The notes beneath the pieces were generated by a model that was not told the origin of the DNA, ran no database searches, and saw only the letters and a program-made list of their open reading frames with translations. Shown one piece after another: positions 54,179 through 61,304 of a stretch of 64,000 nt of DNA. The DNA lies in the NCBI RefSeq assembly GCF_018310695.1, contig NZ_JAGXCY010000023.1, forward strand, positions 22,353 through 86,352, given 5' to 3'. This stretch comes from Paenibacillus sp. Marseille-Q4541 (GTDB taxonomy: Bacteria > Bacillota > Bacilli > Paenibacillales > Paenibacillaceae). Each line of letters begins with the position of its first letter. The stretch's first letter is position 1. A program made the position numbers and the translations under genes.

Positions 54179-54703
54179 TTAACCTTCGGACCTACCAAAC
54201 AAACATTTTAGAATCGAATCCGCACATTCTTCAGGAGAATTTATGTGTGTGTTGACAGTACAGTCGTACTGAATATCTTTTGCCATAATTTTGTTTTGCC
54301 AGTCTGTTTGATCTTCAGTTCTATCTCCACGTTCAATATTTCTTTGGCGACAAATTTCCAAAGGACAAAACACTTCAACAATATAAAAAGGGTACCCAGC
54401 AAATATGTCCTTAACTTTTTCATAATGCGGTTTTAACTCAGGTCTTTCTACCAAAATGCCATCGATAAGCACATTTTTACCATGGTCAGAAAATAGTTTA
54501 GCGGTATGATACATCATAATAATTGCATCACTTAAATATTTCCAATAATCTTCTCGAAGATAGTTATCGCCAATTGTATTTTCAAAAAGATCGTTTGCAA
54601 CAACATAAAAAAACTCATCCGATTTTAGCTGAATAGCATCTACTATAGATGTTTTTCCTGAACTGGTTACTCCGTTCAAAAATACGATTTTTCCTTTGCC
54701 CAT
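54179..54703 (-). CDS. Chloramphenicol-phosphotransferase-like kinase
   Basis: A 174-residue P-loop kinase beginning KIVFLNGVTSSGKTSIVDAI, matching the CPT (chloramphenicol 3'-O-phosphotransferase) family in length and layout. Further features are KNVLIDGILVERPELKPHYE (substrate-side Asp) and the lid EICRQRNIERGDRTEDQTDWQ with its Arg residues. It could phosphorylate a drug or another small molecule. GGGGACTAAGAG precedes the ATG. Its stop lies 5 bp from a core site, as in a cassette. Substrate not proven. Confidence 0.7.
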   Translation of the reverse strand: MGKGKIVFLNGVTSSGKTSIVDAIQLKSDEFFYVVANDLFENTIGDNYLREDYWKYLSDAIIMMYHTAKLFSDHGKNVLIDGILVERPELKPHYEKVKDIFAGYPFYIVEVFCPLEICRQRNIERGDRTEDQTDWQNKIMAKDIQYDCTVNTHINSPEECADSILKCLFGRSEG

Positions 54704-54782
54704 CTCTTAGTCCCCTTTTCGTTCAATAATAATACACTTTAACAGTTTCAACTTATAAACAGGATTGAGAAAACAATTATAA

Positions 54783-54952
54783 TTGAACTATACTGCCCGT
54801 TAGCTTAATGAATTACGAGTGAAAATCGATTAGATTCATGCCTAATCGGTAATCGGTACAAGTTCATGTCTTTGGTTCGGGACAATAACTTGTACCGTTA
54901 AAACAAAAAAAGCCGCTAATAGCGACTTTCAAAGGGACCATGTTCTAGTCCC
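54783..54952. repeat. Type II structured repeat, copy b
   Basis: Core site TTGAACTATA, CTGCCC, GTTAGCTTAA at 54783-54808. Then comes CGATTAG/CTAATCG, a 17-bp inverted repeat with one mismatch in each arm (ends at 54897), a terminator-like AGCCGCTAATAGCGACT (minus strand) and GGGACCATGTTCTAGTCCC at 54934-54952. It follows the kinase start; no gene lies between this and the next copy at 55047. Confidence 0.8.
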
Positions 54953-55046
54953 CCGACATATAGCTTCTAATCCAGTCTTCAAAAATCAAAAAACTTATCA
55001 ATTATTCTCTTTTTTTTATTCCACACTTATTTTTTCTTTCCTTCTA

Positions 55047-55234
55047 TAGAACTATCCTGCGCAGTAGTTTAATAAAAGGTCGTTTAATCAACTTCATTTG
55101 CCGCCGTCGATGAAATCATATCGGGAATGTAACAATGTTCTTGTCATCCGTCGGGAATGTTATCAAGTTCTTGTCATTGTGTTTTGACAAGAACTTGATA
55201 ACATAAATATAAAAAGCCGCATAATCAGCGGCTT
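55047..55234. repeat. Type II structured repeat, diverged copy c
   Basis: Same architecture, different sequence: core site GAACTATCCTGCGCAGTAGTTTAA. The long inverted repeat is TGTTATCAAGTTCTTGTC at 55158-55175, with its exact complement at 55186-55203. The terminator is AAGCCGC/GCGGCTT. Both arms have changed together relative to copies a and b, so pairing is conserved rather than sequence. No gene lies in 55235-55429. Confidence 0.75.
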
Positions 55235-55429
55235 CTAATGTTACTATGTTTTTGTCACCCGATACTTGATGTTAATTGACACAAAACTCCCCTATTAACT
55301 ACGGTATAGACAATAAACATCATTTATTTTGTTTAATATTCCTATAATCAGATTACCAAGAACTACTAAAATGATATAACCCCTCTCGTCCTAACGCCAA
55401 CAGACTACCTAGAAGTGGCTTATGGACGT

Positions 55430-55530
55430 GTACGCTATTCTGCCCAATATCTTAAAGAAAAAGTAAGCAACCGCTCTATTGATCGGTTGCTTACTTTTTC
55501 TTCTTGAACTATCGTTTTCCGTTAGCGCAA
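55430..55530. repeat. Paired-site module 7
   Basis: Sites ending CTGCCCAATATCTTAA (55455) and TTGAACTATCGTTTTCCGTTAG... (55504-55530) enclose a perfect stem, GAAAAAGTAAGCAACCG with CGGTTGCTTACTTTTTC, which is a bidirectional terminator. Confidence 0.8.
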
Positions 55531-55665
55531 CGACTTACTCTGTTGAATTTTGTGTTCCTCAACATAAAGCGGCATCAGAGAAGGCGGATCGTACCTTATC
55601 GCGTCCTTTAAACGACAAAATTGTGCCGATAGCCATAGCCACATAGCCGCAACGAAATAAGGAGC

Positions 55666-56580
55666 CTAATCCGACAGTGCCCGCATGATGTTGGATTTCG
55701 CCTCTGCCGCAATCGCTTCATTCCCGTCATCGACCGCTTGCATTAAGATCAGTATGGGGATGTATACCGCGATCAGCCGCGCCAGCAGCTTCGTTTCCTC
55801 GTCCGCTCCTCCGTACGTTTCGAAAAACACTCCGCGAGCGTAAGGTGGTAAAAAGCTATAAGCAACGCTCAAATCGCAAGCCGGATGTCCTACACTCAGA
55901 TCGCCCCAATCAATGATGCCGGAAACGATCCCGTTCTCATTCACAAGCATATTTTTGAAATGAAGATCGCCATGTAGCAGTGCATTCACCGCCTCGACAC
56001 GCTCCTTTTGCAGCCTGCTAATATACGCTTCGATCACACCGGACTCCTCCGGTGACAAGTGTTCAACCACCTTCGATAGAAAGCCCTCCAATTTCACTTT
56101 GCGCAATGCTATGTCCGTCAAGTTTCGATGATCTTGCTGAACTCCGCACTTCAGCGCCGCCTGTACCGGAAACTTATGCAATCTCCGCAAAAATTTCGCC
56201 AGCGTCTCTGCCGATAAAGCCCGGCTTTCTTCCGTCAAACCGATTGGGAAATCTCCTGGCACGTAGGCATAGCCAAGAAATGGTGCCGGGTATTCGTCAC
56301 TTGCTTCGCCATAAAACAACGGTTTCGGATAGGGGATGGTCAAATATACCTCCAGCTTCGGCAGCAGCTTCCCTTCCATAAGAATCGAGCCAACTGCAAT
56401 CGTTCTTCTTGGAAACCGGAACACGTACTCGTCACCGATGAGAAAAACCGTATTGTCCCAGCCCCAGCCCAATCGCTTCACTTGCTTCGATGACAGCTGA
56501 GGGAATTGTCTGCCGATCAGCGTCCGCGCCTGCTCTTCGTTAATCTCCCACTCCGCATCCCATACATTCGTTCCTCCCAT
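55666..56580 (-). CDS. Aminoglycoside-phosphotransferase-family kinase
   Basis: This 304-residue kinase has the APH fold: DNTVFLIGDEYVFRFPRR with the ATP-binding Lys replaced by Arg-rich strand, catalytic loop ALLHGDLHFKNMLVNENG and metal site SGIIDWGDLSVGHPACDL. The family phosphorylates aminoglycosides, macrolides or other small molecules. Base composition is clearly more GC-rich than the neighbouring units, pointing to a separate origin. AGGAGG lies before the ATG. Its 5' end and upstream region are duplicated at 49766-49931. Core sites lie on both sides (55504-55530 and 56636-56661). Confidence 0.8.
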   Translation of the reverse strand: MGGTNVWDAEWEINEEQARTLIGRQFPQLSSKQVKRLGWGWDNTVFLIGDEYVFRFPRRTIAVGSILMEGKLLPKLEVYLTIPYPKPLFYGEASDEYPAPFLGYAYVPGDFPIGLTEESRALSAETLAKFLRRLHKFPVQAALKCGVQQDHRNLTDIALRKVKLEGFLSKVVEHLSPEESGVIEAYISRLQKERVEAVNALLHGDLHFKNMLVNENGIVSGIIDWGDLSVGHPACDLSVAYSFLPPYARGVFFETYGGADEETKLLARLIAVYIPILILMQAVDDGNEAIAAEAKSNIMRALSD

Positions 56581-56660
56581 GAATTGTCTGCCTCCTCGTT
56601 CCTTACGTTATTTAGATATTTACATTCCTTGGAAGTTACGCATAACTGCCCATTAGCTTA
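56495..56660. repeat. 166-bp duplication, copy 2
   Basis: Copy with the intact kinase gene start; see 49766-49931. The right end coincides with the GTTAGCTTA part of a core site (here ATTAGCTTA). Confidence 0.85.
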
Positions 56661-56728
56661 ACGAAAAAAACAGCCGATCGACTAGCTGCTACTTGTGTAA
56701 TTCAACTAACGTTTCTTCGTTAGTTGAA
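56636..56728. repeat. Paired-site module 8 with a perfect 11-6-11 palindromic site
   Basis: The left site ends CTGCCCATTAGCTTAA (56661). The right site is TTCAACTAACG, TTTCTT, CGTTAGTTGAA at 56701-56728: two perfect 11-bp arms around a 6-bp centre, the geometry of Xer/dif-type tyrosine recombinase core sites. CAGC/GCTG forms a weak stem between. Confidence 0.8.
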
Positions 56729-56810
56729 TGATTAATGCATATCCAAAAAGAAGTCTAAAAGTTTCGTTTCTATATCAAAAGGGCTGCAGAAAGATTTTTT
56801 AAGTTCACAA

Positions 56811-56842
56811 AAATAAGTATCGTGTGTATACGCACGATACTT
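56811..56842 (-). terminator. Terminator of the small membrane-protein gene
   Basis: AAGTATCGTG and CACGATACTT form a perfect 10-bp stem; on the minus strand an ATTTTTG run follows. It lies 40 bp after the stop of the 32-residue ORF. Confidence 0.65.
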
Positions 56843-56881
56843 AAGAATACTACTTACAAGTTCAATGAGGATTTAAACTTA

Positions 56882-56980
56882 TTATTGATCATCCTTTTTG
56901 TCTCGGGCTGATCTAATAGTCATTATTGCAATTATAATAAAAAAGATAAAAAAAAGGCCTACTAAACTGAGATAAAACAA
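56882..56980 (-). CDS. 32-residue single-helix membrane protein
   Basis: A TTG start at 56980 with AGGAGGTG 7 bp upstream opens 32 codons. The product is one hydrophobic helix (FYLSLVGLFFIFFIIIAIM) followed by a charged tail, TIRSARDKKDDQ. A terminator follows the stop, and a 20-bp palindrome, AAATCCCC-AATT-GGGGATTT (56996-57015), overlaps the region just upstream of the SD. It is a complete miniature gene between two site modules. A toxin, a membrane-complex subunit or a stress peptide are all possible; no family is recognised. Confidence 0.55.
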   Translation of the reverse strand: MFYLSLVGLFFIFFIIIAIMTIRSARDKKDDQ

Positions 56981-56995
56981 TATCCCACACCTCCT

Positions 56996-57015
56996 AAATC
57001 CCCAATTGGGGATTT
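56996..57015. promoter_or_regulatory. 20-bp palindrome upstream of the small membrane-protein SD
   Basis: AAATCCCC, AATT, GGGGATTT: perfect arms. It touches the SD region, so it could be an operator or an RNA stem that masks translation. Confidence 0.45.
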
Positions 57016-57158
57016 ATTAAATCCTGTTAACTGAAAGCTGTTTTCTTATTTTTCATACTTCAGTAGTCTTATTGATATACCTGATGCCCTATATCAAAAA
57101 ACACTAAGAGTAGTTAAATTAGAGTACGCGCATATATATAGTGAATTCAACAGATTCA

Positions 57159-57252
57159 CTACTTCATCCTGCCCAATAACTTAAAGAAAAAGCAACCGGT
57201 CTGTTGATCAGTTGCTTACTTCTTCTTGAACTAACGTTTCCCGTTAGTTCAA
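57159..57252. repeat. Paired-site module 9
   Basis: The left site ends CTGCCCAATAACTTAA (57184). The right site is TTGAACTAACG, TTTCC, CGTTAGTTCAA at 57226-57252, with perfect 11-bp arms. GCAAC/GTTGC with AAGAA/TTCTT extensions forms a stem between. Confidence 0.8.
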
Positions 57253-57274
57253 AGAACAGTTCATCAACAAATTA

Positions 57275-57628
57275 TCACTTCACTCTTTCGGAAATATTTT
57301 TACTTATTTCTTCAGGATTTTCAATACCAATGATCAACTTTGATATTTTGAACTTACCAACTTGAAAGCTATTCAAATCTAAATGAAGAGTTTTAAGCTC
57401 ATTTTCAAAAAAGTGCAGTTGATAACCACCCTTTGCTCTAAATAACCCATTTCTCATTCCTCCTAATAAAGCACCATATAGTTTAAAAGCATTTGGTATC
57501 GGTCTACCTGTTGTTATTCCCTTAATTGAAGAGTATGGAATTTGCAACCCTTTATCTAATTTTAAAAAGGGTGATTTTCCAAGGTCGATATTTAGGTAGG
57601 TTTCCATTAATTGAATTTTACGTTCCAT
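57275..57628 (-). CDS. Small protein with a PH-like fold
   Basis: A 117-residue soluble beta-rich protein. LQIPYSSIKGITTGRPIPNAFKLYG and YQLHFFENELKTLHLDLNSF resemble bacterial PH-like domain proteins of Bacilli, where such domains bind membranes or partner proteins. No signal peptide or membrane helix. Its stop lies 22 bp from core site 57226-57252, with no other gene between, as in a cassette. The annotation is tentative. Confidence 0.5.
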   Translation of the reverse strand: MERKIQLMETYLNIDLGKSPFLKLDKGLQIPYSSIKGITTGRPIPNAFKLYGALLGGMRNGLFRAKGGYQLHFFENELKTLHLDLNSFQVGKFKISKLIIGIENPEEISKNISERVK

Positions 57629-57715
57629 ATTTTGAATCCCCCATTTTCAAATAATCCATTTATTTTACAAACTATAATTACATATAGTACCACAAAACCT
57701 TTTTTCTCCATTAAA

Positions 57716-57741
57716 AGTCTAAGTTCTGCCCGTTAGCGTAA
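57716..57741. repeat. Single core site (site 15)
   Basis: CTGCCCGTTAGCGTAA with a degenerate left arm. It separates the PH-like gene from the acetyltransferase gene on its right. Confidence 0.6.
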
Positions 57742-57810
57742 CAATCATATTGTGACGGGAGCCGACGAAAGCTGAACAAATAAACCTAAGAATTCATATA
57801 TTTTGAGTAA

Positions 57811-58290
57811 TCATATGCTGATGAGCGACTTTTCCATACGAATTCCTACTATATATTCGCCTGACTGTCTCTGATTCCAGAATAGATCAATTGGAATAAA
57901 ACCTTGTGTTTTATAGAAAATTAAACCGCGTGTGTTAATGTTCTGACAAACTAGTTGTAAAGTATCTACTTTAAACTCCTCCTTTGCATTTGTTGATATA
58001 GCTTGAAGAAGAAATACAGCAACTCCTTTACCCCGATATTCCGATGACACAATTACGTTACCTAGGGAGCATGTATTCTCTTGAACGTCATAAAGACATG
58101 CAAAAGCTATGACATTATTATTATGTAATACGACAGTTGGCTTTAATCTGCTTGTAATTGTTTTAATAATTTGATCTGGTGTTAAAGGAAATACAGCTCT
58201 CGGGAAAGAAAATATCATTTCCTCCTCGTTTTGAGGAAAGGAACAAATACTAGATAGATCTTTAGTTTTCAGTTCACGTAAAGTATACAT
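57811..58290 (-). CDS. GNAT-family N-acetyltransferase
   Basis: The 159-residue acetyltransferase has motif A at about residues 78-100 (LGNVIVSSEYRGKGVAVFLL) and motif B LVCQNINTRGLIFYKTQGF. It is a third GNAT gene in the array, with low identity to the other two. A core site lies 70 bp beyond its stop (57716-57741) and another beyond its start (58359-58385). Substrate unknown. Confidence 0.8.
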   Translation of the reverse strand: MYTLRELKTKDLSSICSFPQNEEEMIFSFPRAVFPLTPDQIIKTITSRLKPTVVLHNNNVIAFACLYDVQENTCSLGNVIVSSEYRGKGVAVFLLQAISTNAKEEFKVDTLQLVCQNINTRGLIFYKTQGFIPIDLFWNQRQSGEYIVGIRMEKSLISI

Positions 58291-58358
58291 CGAATCACTC
58301 CATGGCCACAGAATTAGTCTGATACTGATTCGACGGAACTCACGTGTTTCCTTTTTGG

Positions 58359-58452
58359 TTGCAACTATACTGCCCGTTAGCTTAATAAATTAACGGGCGA
58401 AGATCGATTAGTTACATGTTGCCTAATCGGTAATAGGACATGTTCATATCCC
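58359..58452. repeat. Type II structured repeat, shortened copy d
   Basis: Core site TTGCAACTATA, CTGCCC, GTTAGCTTAA at 58359-58385, then CGATTAG/CTAATCG and GGACATGTTCATATCC. The long inverted repeat is absent. Two further partial copies lie at 58692-58775 and 58918-59000. Confidence 0.65.
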
Positions 58453-58580
58453 ACAACAATGTTCAGAATCAACACAAAAGATGAACTCGGCATATGTTTC
58501 GACCTCTTGATCTAAAGCACATTTCCTCTCCAATTCTTTGATACAGTGCTTATTTGAGCTTGTTATAGCCATTCAATGGG
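58444..58580 (-). pseudogene. C-terminal gene remnant
   Basis: A start-less minus-strand frame of about 44 residues (HCIKELERKCALDQEVETY, AEFIFCVDSEHCCGI) ends inside the shortened type II repeat. Cys-rich; family unknown. 58581-58917 holds no gene. Confidence 0.3.
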
Positions 58581-58691
58581 ATCACAGTTCCAGTTGATGA
58601 TACTTTCGAGCAATGAAGCTGGTCCCTTGACCATAAAGAGCCCTCAGCGTTTTAGTCATTCTAAAGAAACTTACCACCTTAACTTAGATAT

Positions 58692-58775
58692 TCATCTAAT
58701 CGGTAATGGGAACATGTTCTTGTCCATTTCAGTAATCGGTATAAGTACTTGTCCTCAACAGCTAGTTTCTGTACC
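58692..58775. repeat. Degenerate type II repeat, copy e
   Basis: CTAATCGGTAATGGGAACATGTTCTTGTCC and AATCGGTATAAGTACTTGTCC (separate stretches) resemble the inner part of the repeat, without a core site. Confidence 0.5.
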
Positions 58776-58917
58776 AATATTTCACTTTACTAGTACCTAA
58801 CTGCCTGTGTTTACCTCTCATCGTGTCAGTTGTTCCATAACAATGTGAACATTGAACACCTTTATGTATTATGGTACTTAATGAGGTTTTAACTATGTGC
58901 TCATTATTTAGATATGT

Positions 58918-59000
58918 ATTTAATCGGTAATCGGTACAAGTTCTTGTCCTTGGATCGGGACAAGAACTTGTACCGATAAAACAAAAAAGCCGCTAAATAC
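58918..59000. repeat. Type II repeat, copy f, without core site
   Basis: AATCGGTAATCGG, then the perfect 17-bp inverted repeat (58932-58948 and 58959-58975), then the A run and AGCCGCT start of the terminator stem. It cuts into the 3' end of the gene fragment on its right. Confidence 0.7.
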
Positions 59001-59285
59001 CCATCGTAGGTATCCACCTGGTATATCGTTAGCCCAAGGTTCAAAACGCCCATCACTTCCATTTATGTTAATTCTCTCTCCACGTTTATTAAAATTAAAA
59101 TCTTCGACTATAGTTTTTGTTGTATTTGATTGGTTACGAAGATCGATACTAGTAACAACTCGGTTTATTTTATATCCAAGCGCCTTATGTTCCTCAATTC
59201 CAAACAAATATGTCTTTCCTGATTCATCAAAAAAATGAAGTCTAACTTTTGAAACTGATTGACTAAGATCAAACGGGTAGCAATA
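58920..59285 (-). pseudogene. Truncated gene fused to repeat sequence
   Basis: The frame is open from 59285 (no start; CYPFDLSQSVSKVRLHFFDE and onward), contains coding-like sequence (NRVVTSIDLRNQSNTTKT, RININGSDGRFEP), and runs at its C-terminus into repeat f, whose hairpin it translates. Both ends are therefore unnatural. The protein looks beta-rich and extracellular in style, but no family is recognised. Confidence 0.4.
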
Positions 59286-59640
59286 CTACATAAGCCTGTT
59301 GATGGCTATAAGGAGCTAAAAAGCAGCTTGAGGAAGCTTTATTACAACAGCTGCACTCTTCTATAGTGTCAGGACTTAAGAGTATTTACAAAACAGAATA
59401 TGTTATGTTTGGATGTAAACAAATTTCTTCCATCAATACACTTGTTACACTTAAAAATAAGGATAAAGAAAGCATACGTCAGATGCAATACATGGAGGAA
59501 CATACTTTGAACTGACCATAAGCTTATGTAATGTGGGACTGAAAGAGGACTATGTTGAACTGTACTTCAAGAATGATACTGCAGATTCTAATTACTATTT
59601 GGTTGACTATAAAATCACACCTAAGAACCAATAACGTTTG
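59286..59640 (+). pseudogene. Decayed plus-strand gene with at least two frameshifts
   Basis: Successive frames read VDGYKELKSSL, then LHSSIVSGLKSIYKTEYVMF and LVTLKNKDKESIRQM, then FELTISLCNVGLKEDYVELY and YYLVDYKITPKNQ ending at a TAA. Together they suggest one protein of about 115 residues. It has the feel of small secreted DUF proteins of Bacilli, but I cannot name it. AACATCG-loop-CGATGTTGG near 59666-59695 forms a terminator-like stem after it. Confidence 0.4.
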
Positions 59641-59705
59641 ACCGGCTAATAAACAAATCTAAATAAAAAACCAACATCGTTTTTCGATGTTGGTTTTTTA
59701 TTGCT

Positions 59706-60034
59706 TCAAGTATATTTTTCAAACTCATTCTTTAACCAAATCTGATTTTGTTCAGCTATATATTGTTCTGCATTTATAAGTAGTGTTATAAAGTGTTATG
59801 AGGTCTCTCTTACTCAACTTAGAATAACGCTTCTTAACACTATTTATATCTCTTCCAAGCTTAATATTTCTAAATAAAGAATCATCTAATACGATTTGAC
59901 TTCGATCTCTCTTTTCAACGTTTCGGACCTTTACACTACTATGTTGAATGTAATAAGAGTAAAGCTGCTCATTTTGTACATATGTCTTTAAGACTGTTTA
60001 ATCCCATCTATCGTATACTCTCTTATATAATGTG
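59706..60034 (-). pseudogene. Frameshifted gene remnant ending in a WLKNEFEKY motif
   Basis: Minus-strand frames read YTIDGIKQ, then YVQNEQLYSYYIQHSS, NVEKRDRSQIVLDDSLF, LGRDINSVKKRYSKLSKRD, and after another shift AEQYIAEQNQIWLKNEFEKY and stop. About 105 residues are recoverable. A second remnant with nearly the same C-terminus (NQHWLKNEFEKF) lies at 63654-63720. The family is not recognised. 60035-60336 holds only a degraded AGCCG repeat end near 60195. Confidence 0.45.
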
Positions 60035-60336
60035 TCACATCATATTTTCTCGAGTCTTATTTTAAAAAATTGAGTTAGTTTAAATCAAAAGTGCCTTCAC
60101 CTGCTAATAGTAATTATTATTTCCGTGCTCTGTATTTATTATACATTACCTGCTTGTATGCATATCTGATGAGTCTTAATTCAGAGTACAAAAAAAGCCG
60201 ATAAATTAGCGACTTGTCTATTATATCTCAATTCATTACGACCGTTGAAACAACTGGAAGTTTAATGTCCGGTAGTCGGGACGGTTTAGTTTGACTATTA
60301 GGGGGCTTAGCGTTTTTTTTCGTTAAAATGTTTTCG

Positions 60337-60435
60337 GTACCCCTTTAAGCCCGTTAGGTCAATGAAAAAGGCAACTGATCGTTTGACCAGCTGCCTCTAT
60401 TTCATGATTAAACTATCGTTTTCCCGTTAGTTGAA
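60337..60435. repeat. Paired-site module 12
   Basis: The left site is degenerate (AAGCCCGTTAGGTCAA). The right site is TTAAACTATCG, TTTTCC, CGTTAGTTGAA at 60408-60435, again 11-6-11. GGCAACTGATCG and ACCAGCTGCC form a stem between. Confidence 0.75.
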
Positions 60436-60589
60436 CAAGCACGCTTTCTTTTATTACACAATATTTTCGTACTATGCAATATAAAAACTATAAGAACATA
60501 AGAACTGCAACAAGTCGTTCCGAACACGTTTTTAACAATTTGTGATTGCGAACATATATTAGTACATATGGAAATAGGAGGTGCAGAAA

Positions 60590-60826
60590 TTGCCCACTGA
60601 TAAGGACTTACGAGATATAGAAATTGCCAAGCTGGCTTTTATAGGGGGCTCCATTACTACATTAGGTGATGGAATCACTGCGTTAGCTGCCGGATTAGCG
60701 TTTGAAGCTTTAAAACAGGATTATAAAACCAAAAAGAATAGTCATTCCTCTTCTATTAAATCAACTAAGAATCAACTTGATTATTTTATTAACGAGTTAG
60801 TTAAAATCAGGAATAATGTTGGTTGA
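60590..60826 (+). CDS. Small hypothetical protein with one hydrophobic segment
   Basis: A TTG at 60590 with AGGAGGTG 7 bp upstream opens 78 codons; GTG at 60581 overlaps the SD and is rejected. The product has an acidic start (PTDKDLRDIEIAKL), a hydrophobic Gly/Ala segment (AFIGGSITTLGDGITALAAGL), then a basic Lys/Ser-rich half. Short proteins of this kind occur in Bacilli and their phages without known function. A terminator (CCGGCT-CTTC-AGCCGG plus T run, 60842-60866) follows. It is one of two plus-strand genes in the array. Confidence 0.6.
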   Translation: MPTDKDLRDIEIAKLAFIGGSITTLGDGITALAAGLAFEALKQDYKTKKNSHSSSIKSTKNQLDYFINELVKIRNNVG

Positions 60827-60841
60827 CAATCAGTGAATTCA

Positions 60842-60866
60842 CCGGCTCTTCAGCCGGATTTTTATT
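60842..60866 (+). terminator. Terminator after the 78-residue ORF
   Basis: CCGGCT, loop CTTC, AGCCGG, then ATTTTTATT. Confidence 0.8.
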
Positions 60867-60910
60867 GCACAATATGCGTCAAATGTGACATAAAACCTCC
60901 ACTTCTCTTG

Positions 60911-61109
60911 TTCAACTAAACTGCCGGTTAGCTTAATGAATTACGGGGGAAAATCGATTAGATTCATGCCTAATCGGTAATCGGACTATGTTCTTGTCCT
61001 TTACGGTAATCGGTACAAGTTCTTGTCTTTGGATCGGGACAAGAACTTGTACCGTTAAAACAAAAAAAGCCGCTATTAGCGACTTTCAAAGGGACCATGT
61101 TCTTGTCCC
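60911..61109. repeat. Type II structured repeat, complete copy g
   Basis: Core site TTCAACTAAA, CTGCCG, GTTAGCTTAA at 60911-60936. Then CGATTAG/CTAATCG, a perfect 17-bp inverted repeat (61011-61027 and 61038-61054), a minus-strand terminator with AGCCGCTATTAGCGACT and GGGACCATGTTCTTGTCCC at 61091-61109. It is the reference copy, nearly identical to copy b over about 170 bp. Confidence 0.85.
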
Positions 61110-61304
61110 ACGACAACTCGTTTGATTTGCGGACTCATCAAGGTAGTTGATCTCATCATCAATCACCCTGAAGGTGAAAATAATGTAAATCTCTTATTTT
61201 CTTTTTTCTAGATTTTCGTTCTGTTTTTTTATAAGTTCCCCTTTCTTGCTTTTTCTTTGAATACTGTGCTTCGGTACCGCCAACGAACTGGAAATATTTA
61301 TTAA

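Noticed and set aside
58576..58800. 74-codon plus-strand ORF
   Set aside because: It translates a degenerate type II repeat, has no SD and no family resemblance.
49907..61109. Core sites as canonical integron attC sites
   Set aside because: The conserved GTTAGCT or GTTAGTT does not match GTTRRRY at the third R, and the pairing halves point in the opposite sense to attC (GTTAG on the left, CTAAC on the right). No integron integrase gene is in the window. I keep the analogy but not the label.
50434..61304. CRISPR array
   Set aside because: The repeats are spaced irregularly by whole genes, are palindromic and differ from one another. There are no uniform spacers and no cas genes.
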